Assembly: GCA_020436935.1 (NCBI GenBank)
Contig: JAGQWX010000008.1
Coordinates: 1 to 64,000 of the forward strand
DNA: 64,000 nt
Direction: 5' to 3'
DNA from: Saprospiraceae bacterium
GTDB taxonomy: Bacteria; Bacteroidota; Bacteroidia; Chitinophagales; Saprospiraceae
The position numbers and the translations under genes were made by a program. Under the pieces are notes generated by a model. That model searched no databases, was not told the DNA's origin, and saw only the letters and a list, made by a program, of their open reading frames with translations. How positions within the stretch are numbered: the first letter of the stretch is position 1; each line of letters starts with the position of its first letter. This document shows positions 9,177 through 17,504 of the stretch, one piece after another.

Positions 9177-9923
9177 CTAAACTGCCAACACTTTTTGATT
9201 GGTGCGCTGGAGGAACAATTCCATGGCCATTCTTTTGGAATGATCCAGATTGAATGAAATATGTTCCTGCAGATAAGTTTGGAGATCAAGTTTTGTAGAT
9301 AGCTTTTTATTACGTAGGGTCGAAATGTTTGAAACCCCGAACGCAAGAGACTCATTGAAAGCATCACAAAATTCCTGGCTTACATGATTTTTCTTCACCC
9401 AGACTGCAAACACAAAAGGCAATCCAAGCATATCTTTCCACATTTCTGCCAGATCATACTTGAACATAAAGGCTGATTCATTCTCGAATACCTTATCCCC
9501 AATCATCAGCACAGCAGCATCTTTTGGCAGATATGTCATGTCGGGCAGTCCCTTGATGAATCGTACATTCATACCCTTTTCATTCAAAATAAACTTAGCC
9601 AATTTCACGCTGGTCTGCGAGTCTGTATCCAAATAAACTGTTGTCCAGTTTTCCATTGCACTGTTTGCCATCAGCGTTACCGTATAAACCGGACCATCGG
9701 CACCGATGCAAAAATCAGAAAACACTTCGTGTTCAGGCAAACTTTCTAAGCCACCAACGGGAACAAGGGCGATATCAGCCGAACCATTGATGAACATTTC
9801 TGAACAAAGGGATGGTGCCACTTTTATCAACTCTATCTGGTCAGCAATCGATGTTCCCTCCAGCCCAAGCAAAAAGGGATAAGTATTGTGGTAAGAAACT
9901 ATGGCTGTTTTTGTCTTTTTCAT
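9177..9923 (-). CDS. mqnA: Chorismate dehydratase MqnA (futalosine menaquinone pathway)
   Basis: About 248 residues from the preferred ATG at 9923 (MKKTKTAIVSYHNTYPFL); an ATG six codons upstream is possible. It has the periplasmic-binding-protein-like fold of the MqnA/MqnD family. The N-terminus VSYHNTYPFLLGLE and the segment GSADIALVPVGGL are typical of MqnA, which dehydrates chorismate to 3-enolpyruvylbenzoate, the first committed step of the futalosine route. It stands alone here; a UbiA-type prenyltransferase that could act late in the same pathway is at 46887-47753. MqnD is the main alternative assignment. Confidence 0.8.
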   Translation of the reverse strand: MKKTKTAIVSYHNTYPFLLGLEGTSIADQIELIKVAPSLCSEMFINGSADIALVPVGGLESLPEHEVFSDFCIGADGPVYTVTLMANSAMENWTTVYLDTDSQTSVKLAKFILNEKGMNVRFIKGLPDMTYLPKDAAVLMIGDKVFENESAFMFKYDLAEMWKDMLGLPFVFAVWVKKNHVSQEFCDAFNESLAFGVSNISTLRNKKLSTKLDLQTYLQEHISFNLDHSKRMAMELFLQRTNQKVLAV

Positions 9924-10080
9924 CGCCGCAAGATTAGTCAATTTTGATCGATTTTTTTTATACCAAAGAGAGATTTACCATTTTTATAACTCAACAGGGA
10001 TATGCTCAATAGCTGTATTTATTATAAATCTTATCGTCATTATTCCCAACACTATTTTTACATCACCTAACCAATATTTT

Positions 10081-10088
10081 TATCTTTG
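10081..10088 (+). promoter_or_regulatory. Candidate -7 element TATCTTTG for the murI operon
   Basis: TATCTTTG matches TAnnTTTG and ends 20 nt before the TTG start of murI. I could not place a convincing -33 element upstream. Confidence 0.5.
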
Positions 10089-10108
10089 GTTTCGAAAAGA
10101 AGAAAGAA

Positions 10109-10960
10109 TTGACAGACCCATATAGTCCAATTGGTGTTTTTGACAGCGGTAGCGGTGGCTTGACCATCCTGGACGAATTCCTGCGTGTCCTTCCACAATA
10201 TGACTATCTCTATCTGGGGGATCATGCCCGAGCTCCCTATGGACCAAGAAGTTTTGAGACCATCTATGATTATACACTGGAAGCAGTAGAGTGGTTTTTT
10301 GCTAAGGGTTGCCAGCTCGTCATCATTGCCTGCAATACGGCCTCGGCAAAGGCGTTGCGGTCCATTCAGCAATTGGACCTTAACCGAATCAACAGCAGTG
10401 GAAGGGTTCTAGGGGTGATTCGTCCCACAACAGAACAAATGGGACATTTGACCAAATCTGGTCATGTTGGCATTTTTGCAACTACAGGCACCGTCAACTC
10501 CAACTCCTATGTACTGGAACTCGATCACCTGTGGCCCGAGCTAAAAGTAACTCAGCAAGCTTGCCCAATGTGGGTGCCCTTGATTGAAAACAACGAACAT
10601 CTCTCTGAAGGATCAGATTATTTTGTCAAAAAATACATTGACGCCCTCCTCCATCAAGATGCCCTGATCGATACCATATTATTGGGATGTACACATTATC
10701 CATTGATGGAGGAAAAAATCAAGGAACATCTTCCTCCACACATCCAGTTAGTTTGTCAGGGACCGATTGTGGCAAAGTCGTTGAAAAATTATTTGCTAAG
10801 GCATCCCGAAATTGAATCTGTCCTCTCCAAAAATGCTAAGAGAGCATTCTTCACGACAGAATCAACCGCGAATTTCGATGATAAGGCGCTCATATTTTTT
10901 AGTCAGAACATCCAATCGATGCACCTTGATTTGCAACACACCAACACCCCTTCGACATGA
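10109..10960 (+). CDS. murI: Glutamate racemase
   Basis: A 283-residue cytoplasmic enzyme that interconverts L- and D-glutamate for peptidoglycan. The motif GVFDSGSGGLT is at the N-terminus. The two catalytic cysteines are Cys75 (IIACNTASA) and Cys194 (LLGCTHYPL), and the length is normal for the family. The start is a TTG at 10109, chosen because translation from it gives the expected MTDPYSPIGVFDSG N-terminus and no in-frame ATG precedes the motif. It heads a tight operon: its stop overlaps the next ATG by 4 bp (ATGA, 10957-10960). Confidence 0.95.
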   Translation: MTDPYSPIGVFDSGSGGLTILDEFLRVLPQYDYLYLGDHARAPYGPRSFETIYDYTLEAVEWFFAKGCQLVIIACNTASAKALRSIQQLDLNRINSSGRVLGVIRPTTEQMGHLTKSGHVGIFATTGTVNSNSYVLELDHLWPELKVTQQACPMWVPLIENNEHLSEGSDYFVKKYIDALLHQDALIDTILLGCTHYPLMEEKIKEHLPPHIQLVCQGPIVAKSLKNYLLRHPEIESVLSKNAKRAFFTTESTANFDDKALIFFSQNIQSMHLDLQHTNTPST

Positions 10961-11820
10961 GACTACTCTTATTCATATTCATATCAAGCTTATTTTCCTG
11001 TATGAACGATTACGAAAAAATAGATTTGCAAGGCCATCGCGGATGTCGCGGTCTTCTGCCTGAAAATACCATCCCTGCTTTCCTCAAAGCATGTGAATTG
11101 GGGGTGAATACTCTTGAAATGGATGTTGTAATTAGTGTTGATGGCCAGGTCATAGTATCCCACGAACCATTTTTTAACCACGAAATATCTACTAGTCCAT
11201 TTGAAGTTCCCATCACTGAAGAAAACGAAATGGAATTCAAGATTTATGACATGATCACTCCTACTGTTCAGCGCTTTGACGTAGGTCTGAAACCCCATCC
11301 CCGATTTCCGGAACAGGAAAAAATACCGGCCGTTAAACCCGTGCTCCGAGAGGTTGTGGATGCCATAAGAGCAGCAGGATACCACCCTTTCTATAATATT
11401 GAGATCAAAAGAAAGAAAGAATGGGATGACATACTGCACCCCAATGCCCTTAGTTTCACCAAATTAGTTTTGAAAGCTGTAAAAGACCTTGGCATTGCAG
11501 ACTCGACAACCATTCAGTGTTTTGATCATGAATGCCTTCAATTTGTCAAAGATTTGGAACCCGACATCAAAACAGTTCTTTTGGTCGAGGACGATCACGA
11601 TCTGGATTGGCATCTTAAAGAACTGGGATTTATACCATATGCCTACAGTCCCGAACATGTTCTTGTCAACCAGGACCTTGTTGATGCTTGCCATGAAAAG
11701 GGAATGAAAATCATTCCATGGACAGTGAATGAAGAACAAGACATCTTGCGAATGGCCGACTTGGGCGTGGATGGAATCATTTCTGACTACCCGGACAGAT
11801 TGATCAAACTTTTGCGCTGA
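10957..11820 (+). CDS. Glycerophosphodiester phosphodiesterase family lipoprotein
   Basis: A 287-residue protein with a very short lipoprotein signal (lipobox LFSC, Cys15), so probably membrane-anchored on the periplasmic side. The GDPD motif GHRGCRGLLPENT near residues 26-38 and the metal-binding EMD near residue 52 are present. The second motif reads SHEP instead of the commoner HD, which I take as family variation rather than loss. It should hydrolyse glycerophosphodiesters to glycerol-3-phosphate and an alcohol. It overlaps murI by 4 bp and shares one base (TGATG) with the following hydrolase gene, so translational coupling is likely. Confidence 0.85.
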   Translation: MRLLLFIFISSLFSCMNDYEKIDLQGHRGCRGLLPENTIPAFLKACELGVNTLEMDVVISVDGQVIVSHEPFFNHEISTSPFEVPITEENEMEFKIYDMITPTVQRFDVGLKPHPRFPEQEKIPAVKPVLREVVDAIRAAGYHPFYNIEIKRKKEWDDILHPNALSFTKLVLKAVKDLGIADSTTIQCFDHECLQFVKDLEPDIKTVLLVEDDHDLDWHLKELGFIPYAYSPEHVLVNQDLVDACHEKGMKIIPWTVNEEQDILRMADLGVDGIISDYPDRLIKLLR

Positions 11821-12767
11821 TGCCAGTTGATACTTTGTATGCTTATCAACCGGCATTGTGGTTGCGCAATGGACATGTAAACACGATGTCAGCTTATTTC
11901 CTTCGAAATCCAGATCAACCCAAATTTCAAAGGGAACGCATTAGTACTCCTGATGGAGACTTTCTTGATCTGGACTTTTTAAAAGGTGGACATAGACAAT
12001 TGGCCATTTTGCTACATGGGCTTGAAGGTTCTTCTTCGAGCCAATACATTCTCGGCATCGCTCCCTTACTTTTTGAAAAAGGATATGATGTACTGGCCAT
12101 GAACCATAGGTCGTGTTCGGGCGAAATCAACAAAAAACGCAATTTTTACCACAGTGGTTTCATCGATGATTTTGAATATTTGTTGGAAAAATATGGGGTT
12201 GAATATGAAGAAATGATTGCTGTAGGTTATAGCCTTGGCGGAAATGTGGTGCTGCGTTATGCCGGATTAAGACAAAATCATGTGCATCCGCGCTTGTCAA
12301 AAATCTTTTCTGTTTCTGCTCCTTGCGATTTAGAAGGCTCAAGCAAATCTCTGCTTCGCCCATTCAATCGAGTTTATACCGATAATTTTTTAAAAACGCT
12401 AAAGAAAAAGATTACGCTTAAGGCGAAAATAATAGAGGATATTCCTCTGGATGCATGGACAAATGTGAAAACGCTTTGGGATTTTGATGAATATTTTACA
12501 GCTTCATTGCATGGTTTTCGGGATGCAAGAGACTATTACCGAACCTGCTCGTCATTGTCTTTGCTTCAGGACATCAAAGTGCCTACTTGGCTCATTTCCT
12601 CCGCAGACGATCCATTTTTATCTCCGTCATGTTTGCCATTTGACTCCGCAGAAAGTAACCCATATTTTACATTTATCCCTCAAAAGTATGGAGGACATGT
12701 TGGCTTTTTTGCAGGTAAAAAGGAAAGTTTTGCAGATAAAACCATCCTTCGACTTTTAGAAAAATAA
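11820..12767 (+). CDS. YheT-family alpha/beta hydrolase
   Basis: A 315-residue alpha/beta hydrolase of the YheT/EMBD10 type. The oxyanion-region HGLEGSS is near residue 65 and the nucleophile elbow GYSLGGN near residue 139. A late Asp (SSADDPFLS) and His (GGHVGFF) complete a plausible triad. The N-terminal WLRNGHVNTM is characteristic of this family. The physiological substrate is not established; an esterase or lipase role is inferred. It is the third gene of the murI operon, with a one-base stop/start overlap. Confidence 0.85.
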   Translation: MPVDTLYAYQPALWLRNGHVNTMSAYFLRNPDQPKFQRERISTPDGDFLDLDFLKGGHRQLAILLHGLEGSSSSQYILGIAPLLFEKGYDVLAMNHRSCSGEINKKRNFYHSGFIDDFEYLLEKYGVEYEEMIAVGYSLGGNVVLRYAGLRQNHVHPRLSKIFSVSAPCDLEGSSKSLLRPFNRVYTDNFLKTLKKKITLKAKIIEDIPLDAWTNVKTLWDFDEYFTASLHGFRDARDYYRTCSSLSLLQDIKVPTWLISSADDPFLSPSCLPFDSAESNPYFTFIPQKYGGHVGFFAGKKESFADKTILRLLEK

Positions 12768-12864
12768 AACAGGGTTCGGGCGTAACAATAAAATTTTCAT
12801 TAGTATTTAACTTAATGGAAATTGCAATCATTCCATTTAGCATCGTTGCCCAAACCCCATTTTT

Positions 12865-13368
12865 TTATATTTTTAGCTGGCCTTCTTCGCCTCCATCTAC
12901 ACCTTTATTGCCTGTTACTGCGGCATAGACCATCAATCCAAAGTCAACAAAAGAGCCATACTTAGTGTCCCAATATTTTATTTCCTCCGGACGAATGCCA
13001 ATGATGGACACATCAGGATCATCCTTTCCATCAAACCATGCGTTAGCCATCACAGAATATTTCTGGTCAATGGTTTTTTGGTCTGTATAAATTTCAGCAA
13101 ATCCGTATACTGATAGGTATTCGTTGTCTGTTTTATTGATAAAAATGACTTGAGTCTCGCTGTTGGCGGCAAGTTGATGATTTTTATCGCTTGACTTGCT
13201 GTTGATGAACCAAAGAATCCCATTTTCGTCAACTTCCTGAATGGTCATGGGACGGGTTGCTATCGGTCTGTCATTGAGTGAAGTCATCATCATGCACATG
13301 CGCGCATCTTCTGCAAGGCTCTTCAATTTTTTCAGGGCTTCCTGCCCATATAAGTGTTTTGTTGCCAT
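12865..13368 (-). CDS. Pyridoxamine 5'-phosphate oxidase-like (general stress protein 26 family) protein
   Basis: About 167 residues from ATG 13368 (MATKHLYGQEALKKL). The frame stays open to 13464, but the extra N-terminus is basic and unlike the family. It is a split-barrel flavin-binding fold; RPIATRPMTIQEVDENGILWF is the typical core (cited here in overlapping parts), followed by AEIYTDQ and WFDGKDDPDVSIIGI. GSP26-type proteins bind FMN or FAD and are linked to stress. The exact reaction is unknown. It lies downstream of pirin and a Crp/Fnr regulator on the same strand, separated from pirin by a tandem repeat. Confidence 0.75.
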   Translation of the reverse strand: MATKHLYGQEALKKLKSLAEDARMCMMMTSLNDRPIATRPMTIQEVDENGILWFINSKSSDKNHQLAANSETQVIFINKTDNEYLSVYGFAEIYTDQKTIDQKYSVMANAWFDGKDDPDVSIIGIRPEEIKYWDTKYGSFVDFGLMVYAAVTGNKGVDGGEEGQLKI

Positions 13369-13560
13369 TGTATCTTTTTGGTCGGGTTTACCCCTCTTCG
13401 ATTTGAAGAAAGTTTTGTAAAAACGACTACTGCGCTGATATTGTTCAAAGAAAATACTCCTCATGGATATCTTCCATCAGAACATTGACCAGCCAATAAC
13501 TAAGCTCCTGTTTTCCCGATTATGTATACAATAAGTCGCTGGAGATTTCAATTTTCACCC

Positions 13561-13722
13561 AATCGCAATTCCAATTCCCCTACCCTGTCCCGTCAGGGAC
13601 ACCTTTAACTACCCCGAGATTTCATCCTTTGGCCTCATCTTAATCGCAATTCTAATTGCCTCACGCTGTCCCGTGAGGGACATCCCTTATTACCCAAAGA
13701 TTTCAATCTCTGGCCCCATCAA
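13561..13722. repeat. Two tandem 81-bp units, each with a palindrome
   Basis: Units 13561-13641 and 13642-13722 both begin AATCGCAATTcyAATT and each contains a near-identical hairpin: TGTCCCGTCAGGGACA (13586-13601) and TGTCCCGTGAGGGACA (13667-13682). The second unit runs up to the stop codon of the pirin gene. They fill the gap between pirin and the PNPOx-like gene. The palindromes could fold in RNA, but there is no T-run, so they are poor terminators. Confidence 0.8.
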
Positions 13723-14597
13723 CCCTCCAAATACCCAAACTTCCCCAGATTATAATCCTCCATGGCCTGCATGATCTCCTGTCGCGTATTCATCACAAAC
13801 GGACCATGAGCAGCGATGCTTTCATTCAAAGGCTCACCGCCAAGCACCAACACCACGGCATCTTCCTCAGCTTGCACGGAGAAATGCTCGCCTTCATTTT
13901 TAAACAACGCAAGATGGTCTGTTGATACCACATCCTGATCATTCACTTTTATTCTTCCTTCAATGACCAGCAACAAGCTGTTGTAATGGGCTGGAAAGCT
14001 CAAAGTTGCGTTTCCTCCAGCTTTCAATTTAAGATTATACATGTGCAATGGCGAGAATGTACTGGCACCACCCTTCACACCATTATACTCCCCGGCGATA
14101 ACCTCAACGCTTCCCATACCGTTTTCCAGTTGATGACTGGGAATACTGTCTTTCAACAAACCTTGATATTTGGGCATAGTCATTTTGTCTTTTGCCGGCA
14201 AATTGACCCACAATTGTACCATTTGAAATTCTCCACCTTCCTTGCTGAAGTTTGTTTCGTGAAACTCTTTGTGCAAGATTCCGGCACCTGCTGTCATCCA
14301 TTGGACATCACCTTCGCCAATGACACCACCTCCCCCGCTGCTGTCCCCATGTTCGATCCTGCCTTTGTAAGCAATGGTCACGGTCTCAAAGCCACGATGC
14401 GGGTGAACGCCAACCCCCTTTGGCCTGGCAGAAGGGGGAAAGTGGAATTTTGAATTATAATCCAGCATGATAAAAGGATCCATGCGTTGCATGTCCATAC
14501 CGGGAATGCCGGGAATGAAGTTGTGTACTCTAAATCCATCACCTACGTAATGAGGTCTCTGCGGAGCTACTACTTTTTCTACATCTTTTGTCTTCAT
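13719..14597 (-). CDS. Pirin family protein
   Basis: About 292 residues from the preferred ATG at 14597 (MKTKDVEKVV); a Met eight codons upstream is possible. It is a bicupin with the pirin signature: PHYVGDGFRVHNFIPG, then HPHRGFETVTI and the metal-binding HGDSSG, GGVIGEGDVQWMTAGAGILH and HxxE (KEFHE). Pirins bind Fe or act as quercetinases, and the role here is unknown. It lies 85 bp downstream of a Crp/Fnr-type regulator on the same strand, and they may be cotranscribed. The TGA stop touches the 81-bp tandem repeat. Confidence 0.88.
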   Translation of the reverse strand: MKTKDVEKVVAPQRPHYVGDGFRVHNFIPGIPGMDMQRMDPFIMLDYNSKFHFPPSARPKGVGVHPHRGFETVTIAYKGRIEHGDSSGGGGVIGEGDVQWMTAGAGILHKEFHETNFSKEGGEFQMVQLWVNLPAKDKMTMPKYQGLLKDSIPSHQLENGMGSVEVIAGEYNGVKGGASTFSPLHMYNLKLKAGGNATLSFPAHYNSLLLVIEGRIKVNDQDVVSTDHLALFKNEGEHFSVQAEEDAVVLVLGGEPLNESIAAHGPFVMNTRQEIMQAMEDYNLGKFGYLEG

Positions 14598-14682
14598 CTG
14601 CTTCTTTTTGTATTCGATCAATTTGATGACAAAAATGCCTGAATGTGTTTGTGCGATGCATTGATGTATGATAAGAAAGCTC

Positions 14683-15291
14683 CTATTTCGAATTTCTTTT
14701 GGCCAATTCTTTGCGAACCCTGCTCAAACTCTCCGGAGTTATGCCCAAATAGGAGGCTACCATCCATTGAGGAACACGCATTAAAACATCAGGATATAGA
14801 TGGACGAAATCCAGATATCGCTTTTCGGCCTGAGCACCAATCAAGAGATCAATGCGGTTTTGCAGGTGCCGAATGTGGTTTTGAAGCAAGTATTCATTGT
14901 AATTTCTGAATTCCGGAGATAGATTAGAAGCACGTTCGAAAAAGGCTTGGTCAAGGAGCACCACCCTGCTGTCTTCCACGCAATCTATAAAAAAATGTGA
15001 CGGCTGATTGAAAAAAACACTGCCCCTGTCACTGATGAACCAATTTTCTGGTGCGAACTGTAATACGTGTTCTTTTCCATCATCATCAATGGAAAACAAC
15101 CTGAGCAAACCACTCTCAACAAAAAAAACATGGTGGCATATCTGGCCTTCTGAAAGTACGGTTGCGCCTTTCTCAAACTCTTTAATCACCAAGTCTTCAG
15201 TCAACTCCAGCACATGCTGTTGGCTTACCAAAGCCTTGTCTGTCAGATATTTAGTAAAAGTAGCCGCTATAAAACCTGTACTGTCACGCAT
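14683..15291 (-). CDS. Crp/Fnr family transcriptional regulator
   Basis: About 202 residues from ATG 15291 (MRDSTGFIAATF). A longer frame to 15375 would run into the arsR operator and is unlikely. The N-terminal cNMP-binding-like barrel (about 30-120; FEKGATVLSEGQICHHVFFVE in part) is followed by a dimer helix and a C-terminal winged helix (MVASYLGITPESLSRVRKEL). This architecture is common in Bacteroidota Crp/Fnr regulators that lack clear cAMP-binding residues. It is divergent from arsR, 96 bp apart, and upstream of pirin on its own strand, so pirin is a plausible target. Confidence 0.85.
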   Translation of the reverse strand: MRDSTGFIAATFTKYLTDKALVSQQHVLELTEDLVIKEFEKGATVLSEGQICHHVFFVESGLLRLFSIDDDGKEHVLQFAPENWFISDRGSVFFNQPSHFFIDCVEDSRVVLLDQAFFERASNLSPEFRNYNEYLLQNHIRHLQNRIDLLIGAQAEKRYLDFVHLYPDVLMRVPQWMVASYLGITPESLSRVRKELAKRNSK

Positions 15292-15357
15292 ATATTTTGG
15301 TTGAAAAACAAAACAATTTAGAAAAAAAACCAACAAATACTTGCATCTCAAGATTAC

Positions 15358-15376
15358 ATTATCGTAATATTGCAAT
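15358..15376 (+). promoter_or_regulatory. ArsR-type operator, copy 1
   Basis: The 19-mer ATTATCGTAATATTGCAAT lies 11 bp before the GTG start of arsR. The core ATCGTAATATTGCAAT is an imperfect dyad centred on AATATT. The same 19 bases recur exactly ahead of arsM, which points to autoregulation by the ArsR protein. It also lies within the promoter region of the divergent Crp/Fnr gene. Confidence 0.75.
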
Positions 15377-15387
15377 AAATAAATATT

Positions 15388-15726
15388 GTGGGAGTAACAA
15401 AAACAGATTTATTCACAGATGCGCAAAACGAATTGGCTGAAATAGCCAAAGCGCTCGGCCATCCTGCAAGAATTGCCATCATACAGCATTTGCTTAAAAT
15501 CAATGCTTGTATCAATGGAGATCTGGTGCAAGAACTGGGTCTGGCACAGCCAACCATTAGTCAACATTTGCGCGAACTTAAAAATATTGGAATTATACAG
15601 GGAAATATTGAAGGTACAAAAGTGAGTTATTGCATCAATCCAAGGCGTTGGAACGAGATCAAAGTGCTTTTTAATGTTTTACTCGATCAGTTCAAAACCG
15701 TTGATGGCGGAAAAGGCTGTTGTTGA
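15388..15726 (+). CDS. arsR: ArsR family metalloregulator
   Basis: A 112-residue winged-helix repressor with a GTG start at 15388. The core KALGHPARIAIIQHLL (20-36) and LAQPTISQHLRELKNIGII are standard for ArsR. The classical CVCDL arsenic site is absent: the matching helix reads ACINGDLV, with a single Cys41. Other cysteines are Cys82 and a C-terminal vicinal pair, Cys111-Cys112. As(III) may therefore be bound by Cys41 with the tail pair, or by the tail pair alone; this is inference. It is followed 50 bp later by arsM, and identical operators precede both genes. Confidence 0.88.
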   Translation: MGVTKTDLFTDAQNELAEIAKALGHPARIAIIQHLLKINACINGDLVQELGLAQPTISQHLRELKNIGIIQGNIEGTKVSYCINPRRWNEIKVLFNVLLDQFKTVDGGKGCC

Positions 15727-15746
15727 TTTGATTTTTTTTATATTTT

Positions 15747-15765
15747 ATTATCGTAATATTGCAAT
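15747..15765 (+). promoter_or_regulatory. ArsR-type operator, copy 2
   Basis: An exact repeat of the 19-mer found at 15358-15376, here in the 50-bp gap between arsR and arsM and 11 bp before the arsM ATG. This suggests arsM has its own ArsR-controlled promoter. Confidence 0.75.
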
Positions 15766-15776
15766 CTAATAATATC

Positions 15777-16667
15777 ATGAAGACAGAAAATGAACTAAAG
15801 GAAGACGTGAGGTCTCGTTATGCAGCAATTGCGCTCCAGGGAAAGGCTGAAAATGCGGCTTCTTGTTGCGGTGCAACTACCCCATCCAACAAGGTGTATA
15901 ACATCATGATGGATGACTATTCTACTACTGAAGGCTACGTCGAAAGTGCTGATCTCGGCCTCGGTTGTGGACTTCCAACACAATTTGCCAAAATAAAAGA
16001 AGGCGATACCGTCATCGACCTGGGCAGTGGCGCAGGAAACGATTGTTTTGTGGCCAGACATGAGACAGGAGTCACGGGCAAAGTCATCGGTATTGATTTC
16101 ACGCCGGAGATGATTAAAAAAGCTAGAGAAAACGCAGAAAAGCTCGGCTTCAACAACGTAGAATTCCGCGAAGGTGACATCGATCAAATGCCGGTTAGCG
16201 ACAATGTTGCAGATGTGATTGTCAGCAATTGTGTTCTCAACCTTGTACCGGATAAAAAGAAGGTCATTGGAGAAATATTCAGGACCTTGAAACCCGGTGG
16301 ACATTTTAGTATTTCAGACATTGTATTGGTCGGATCATTACCTGAAGGGCTCAAAAATGACGCCGAAATGTATGCAGGATGTGTCGCAGGAGCTATTCAA
16401 AAAGATGCATACCTCAATTACATCAAAGAAGCTGGATTTGAAAACATTATTATTCAGAAGGAAAAAGTCATCACCATTCCCAATGACATCCTCGAAAACT
16501 ATCTCAACGAAAAAGAGATCAAGGATTTTGTTAATGGCAATACCGGAATATTCAGCATCACAGTATATGGTGAAAAGCCTGGAGGAATGCCTAAGATAAA
16601 TCTCGTAGAACTTGCCACTGCAAGTACTGAAAAAGCCTGTTGCGAACCAGGTTCTGGTTGTTGTTAA
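15777..16667 (+). CDS. arsM: Arsenite S-adenosylmethionine methyltransferase
   Basis: A 296-residue Rossmann-fold methyltransferase starting at ATG 15777, which is preferred over an upstream TTG that lies in the operator. The SAM-binding loop DLGSGAGND is at 81-89. Three cysteines match the catalytic set of characterised ArsM: Cys64 (GLGCGLP), Cys152 (SNCVLNLVPDK) and Cys202 (AGCVAGA), with the last two 50 residues apart as in the algal enzyme. Extra cysteine pairs occur at 30-31 and in the tail (ACCEPGSGCC). It should methylate As(III) in the cytosol for detoxification. It follows arsR, with its own copy of the operator, and ends at a strong terminator. Confidence 0.93.
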   Translation: MKTENELKEDVRSRYAAIALQGKAENAASCCGATTPSNKVYNIMMDDYSTTEGYVESADLGLGCGLPTQFAKIKEGDTVIDLGSGAGNDCFVARHETGVTGKVIGIDFTPEMIKKARENAEKLGFNNVEFREGDIDQMPVSDNVADVIVSNCVLNLVPDKKKVIGEIFRTLKPGGHFSISDIVLVGSLPEGLKNDAEMYAGCVAGAIQKDAYLNYIKEAGFENIIIQKEKVITIPNDILENYLNEKEIKDFVNGNTGIFSITVYGEKPGGMPKINLVELATASTEKACCEPGSGCC

Positions 16668-16687
16668 GTATAAACCTGAATTTTTGG

Positions 16688-16724
16688 GAAAGCGCTATCG
16701 TTCGCGATGGCGCTTTCTTTTTTT
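16688..16724 (+). terminator. Rho-independent terminator after arsM
   Basis: A 13-bp stem (GAAAGCGCTATCG with CGATGGCGCTTTC, one wobble pair) closes a 4-nt loop and is followed by seven Ts. Confidence 0.9.
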
Positions 16725-16768
16725 CTAAATGTACTTCTATGTGCAGAAGATCAATATTCAGGTTTGCA

Positions 16769-17158
16769 CTAAAGTTTTACCAGCAAGCCTTTGCGCTTGA
16801 CAATGTTTTGATAATCCCACTGGATGCTGCTGGCCTTATTTAACCATACAAGCAGTTCAGATAGATTGATATCATTGACGGATCGGTAAAAAATGGAAGC
16901 GTCTTTAAACTTACCTGTCCCTGCCTGAAGTTTTGACTCCTCAAAATCGGCACCACTCCAAAACATGAGCCTTATTCCGGCTTTTTGTCTGCTGTAACCC
17001 ACAATAGGATTTCCTTCAATAAACCAGACCGGATGTTTGTGCCAGATTTTATTTTCAGCTCCTGGGAGGTTCTTGTCAATCACATCGTAAAGTTGGTCGC
17101 AAATGGCTTTATACTCCATTTCAAGGCCTTCATGGTATGTTTTTATACCTTCGTTCAT
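16769..17158 (-). CDS. DUF1801 family protein
   Basis: About 129 residues from the preferred Met at 17158 (MNEGIKTYHEGLEMEYK); the frame is open to 17212. The pattern fits the YdhG/DUF1801 family: a helical N-terminus, AICDQLYDVIDKNLPGAENKI, then WHKHPVWFIEGNPIVGYS and a KFKDASIFYR segment. The function is unknown; it is a small cytosolic alpha/beta protein. It converges on arsM, with the arsM terminator between them. Confidence 0.7.
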   Translation of the reverse strand: MNEGIKTYHEGLEMEYKAICDQLYDVIDKNLPGAENKIWHKHPVWFIEGNPIVGYSRQKAGIRLMFWSGADFEESKLQAGTGKFKDASIFYRSVNDINLSELLVWLNKASSIQWDYQNIVKRKGLLVKL

Positions 17159-17504
17159 ATCTTTTATACTTTTGGCGTTGTTTGCCCTTTCAAAAATAAT
17201 AGAAAAAATCAAGAATCAATCCAGGAAAATTGCAGCGCTTCTAAAGGCCTTAATATCAGGAACTAATAATTGGTTTAAGCCAATCAAAATCAATAAATCA
17301 CTGTTATGTAATTACTAACACATGATTTATTTTTTACATATGATAAATAAAATCTAAGTTGCCTTTTTATCTTAGCGCAAAAATAGTCAGTAGCTGAGGG
17401 CATTCTCATGGAATCAATCCGTAAAAACCCGAAGAAAAGCCTGTTTTTTTAATATAAATTTTAGAATTAATTGCGTTTAAGTTTCGTCTTCTACAAAAAA
17501 GAGT
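17159..17504. other. Intergenic gap without recognised feature
   Basis: This 346-bp AT-rich gap separates the divergent DUF1801 and TonB genes. It must hold both promoters, but I could not find a clear TAnnTTTG element, an RNA gene or a repeat. Confidence 0.4.

Noticed and set aside
10109-10111. TTG start of murI as a possible mis-start
   Set aside because: No in-frame ATG lies upstream of the conserved GVFDSGSGG motif, and TTG gives the expected short N-terminus, so I kept it.
15795-16304. 169-codon frame antisense to arsM
   Set aside because: arsM is complete with catalytic cysteines; the antisense frame is not gene-like.
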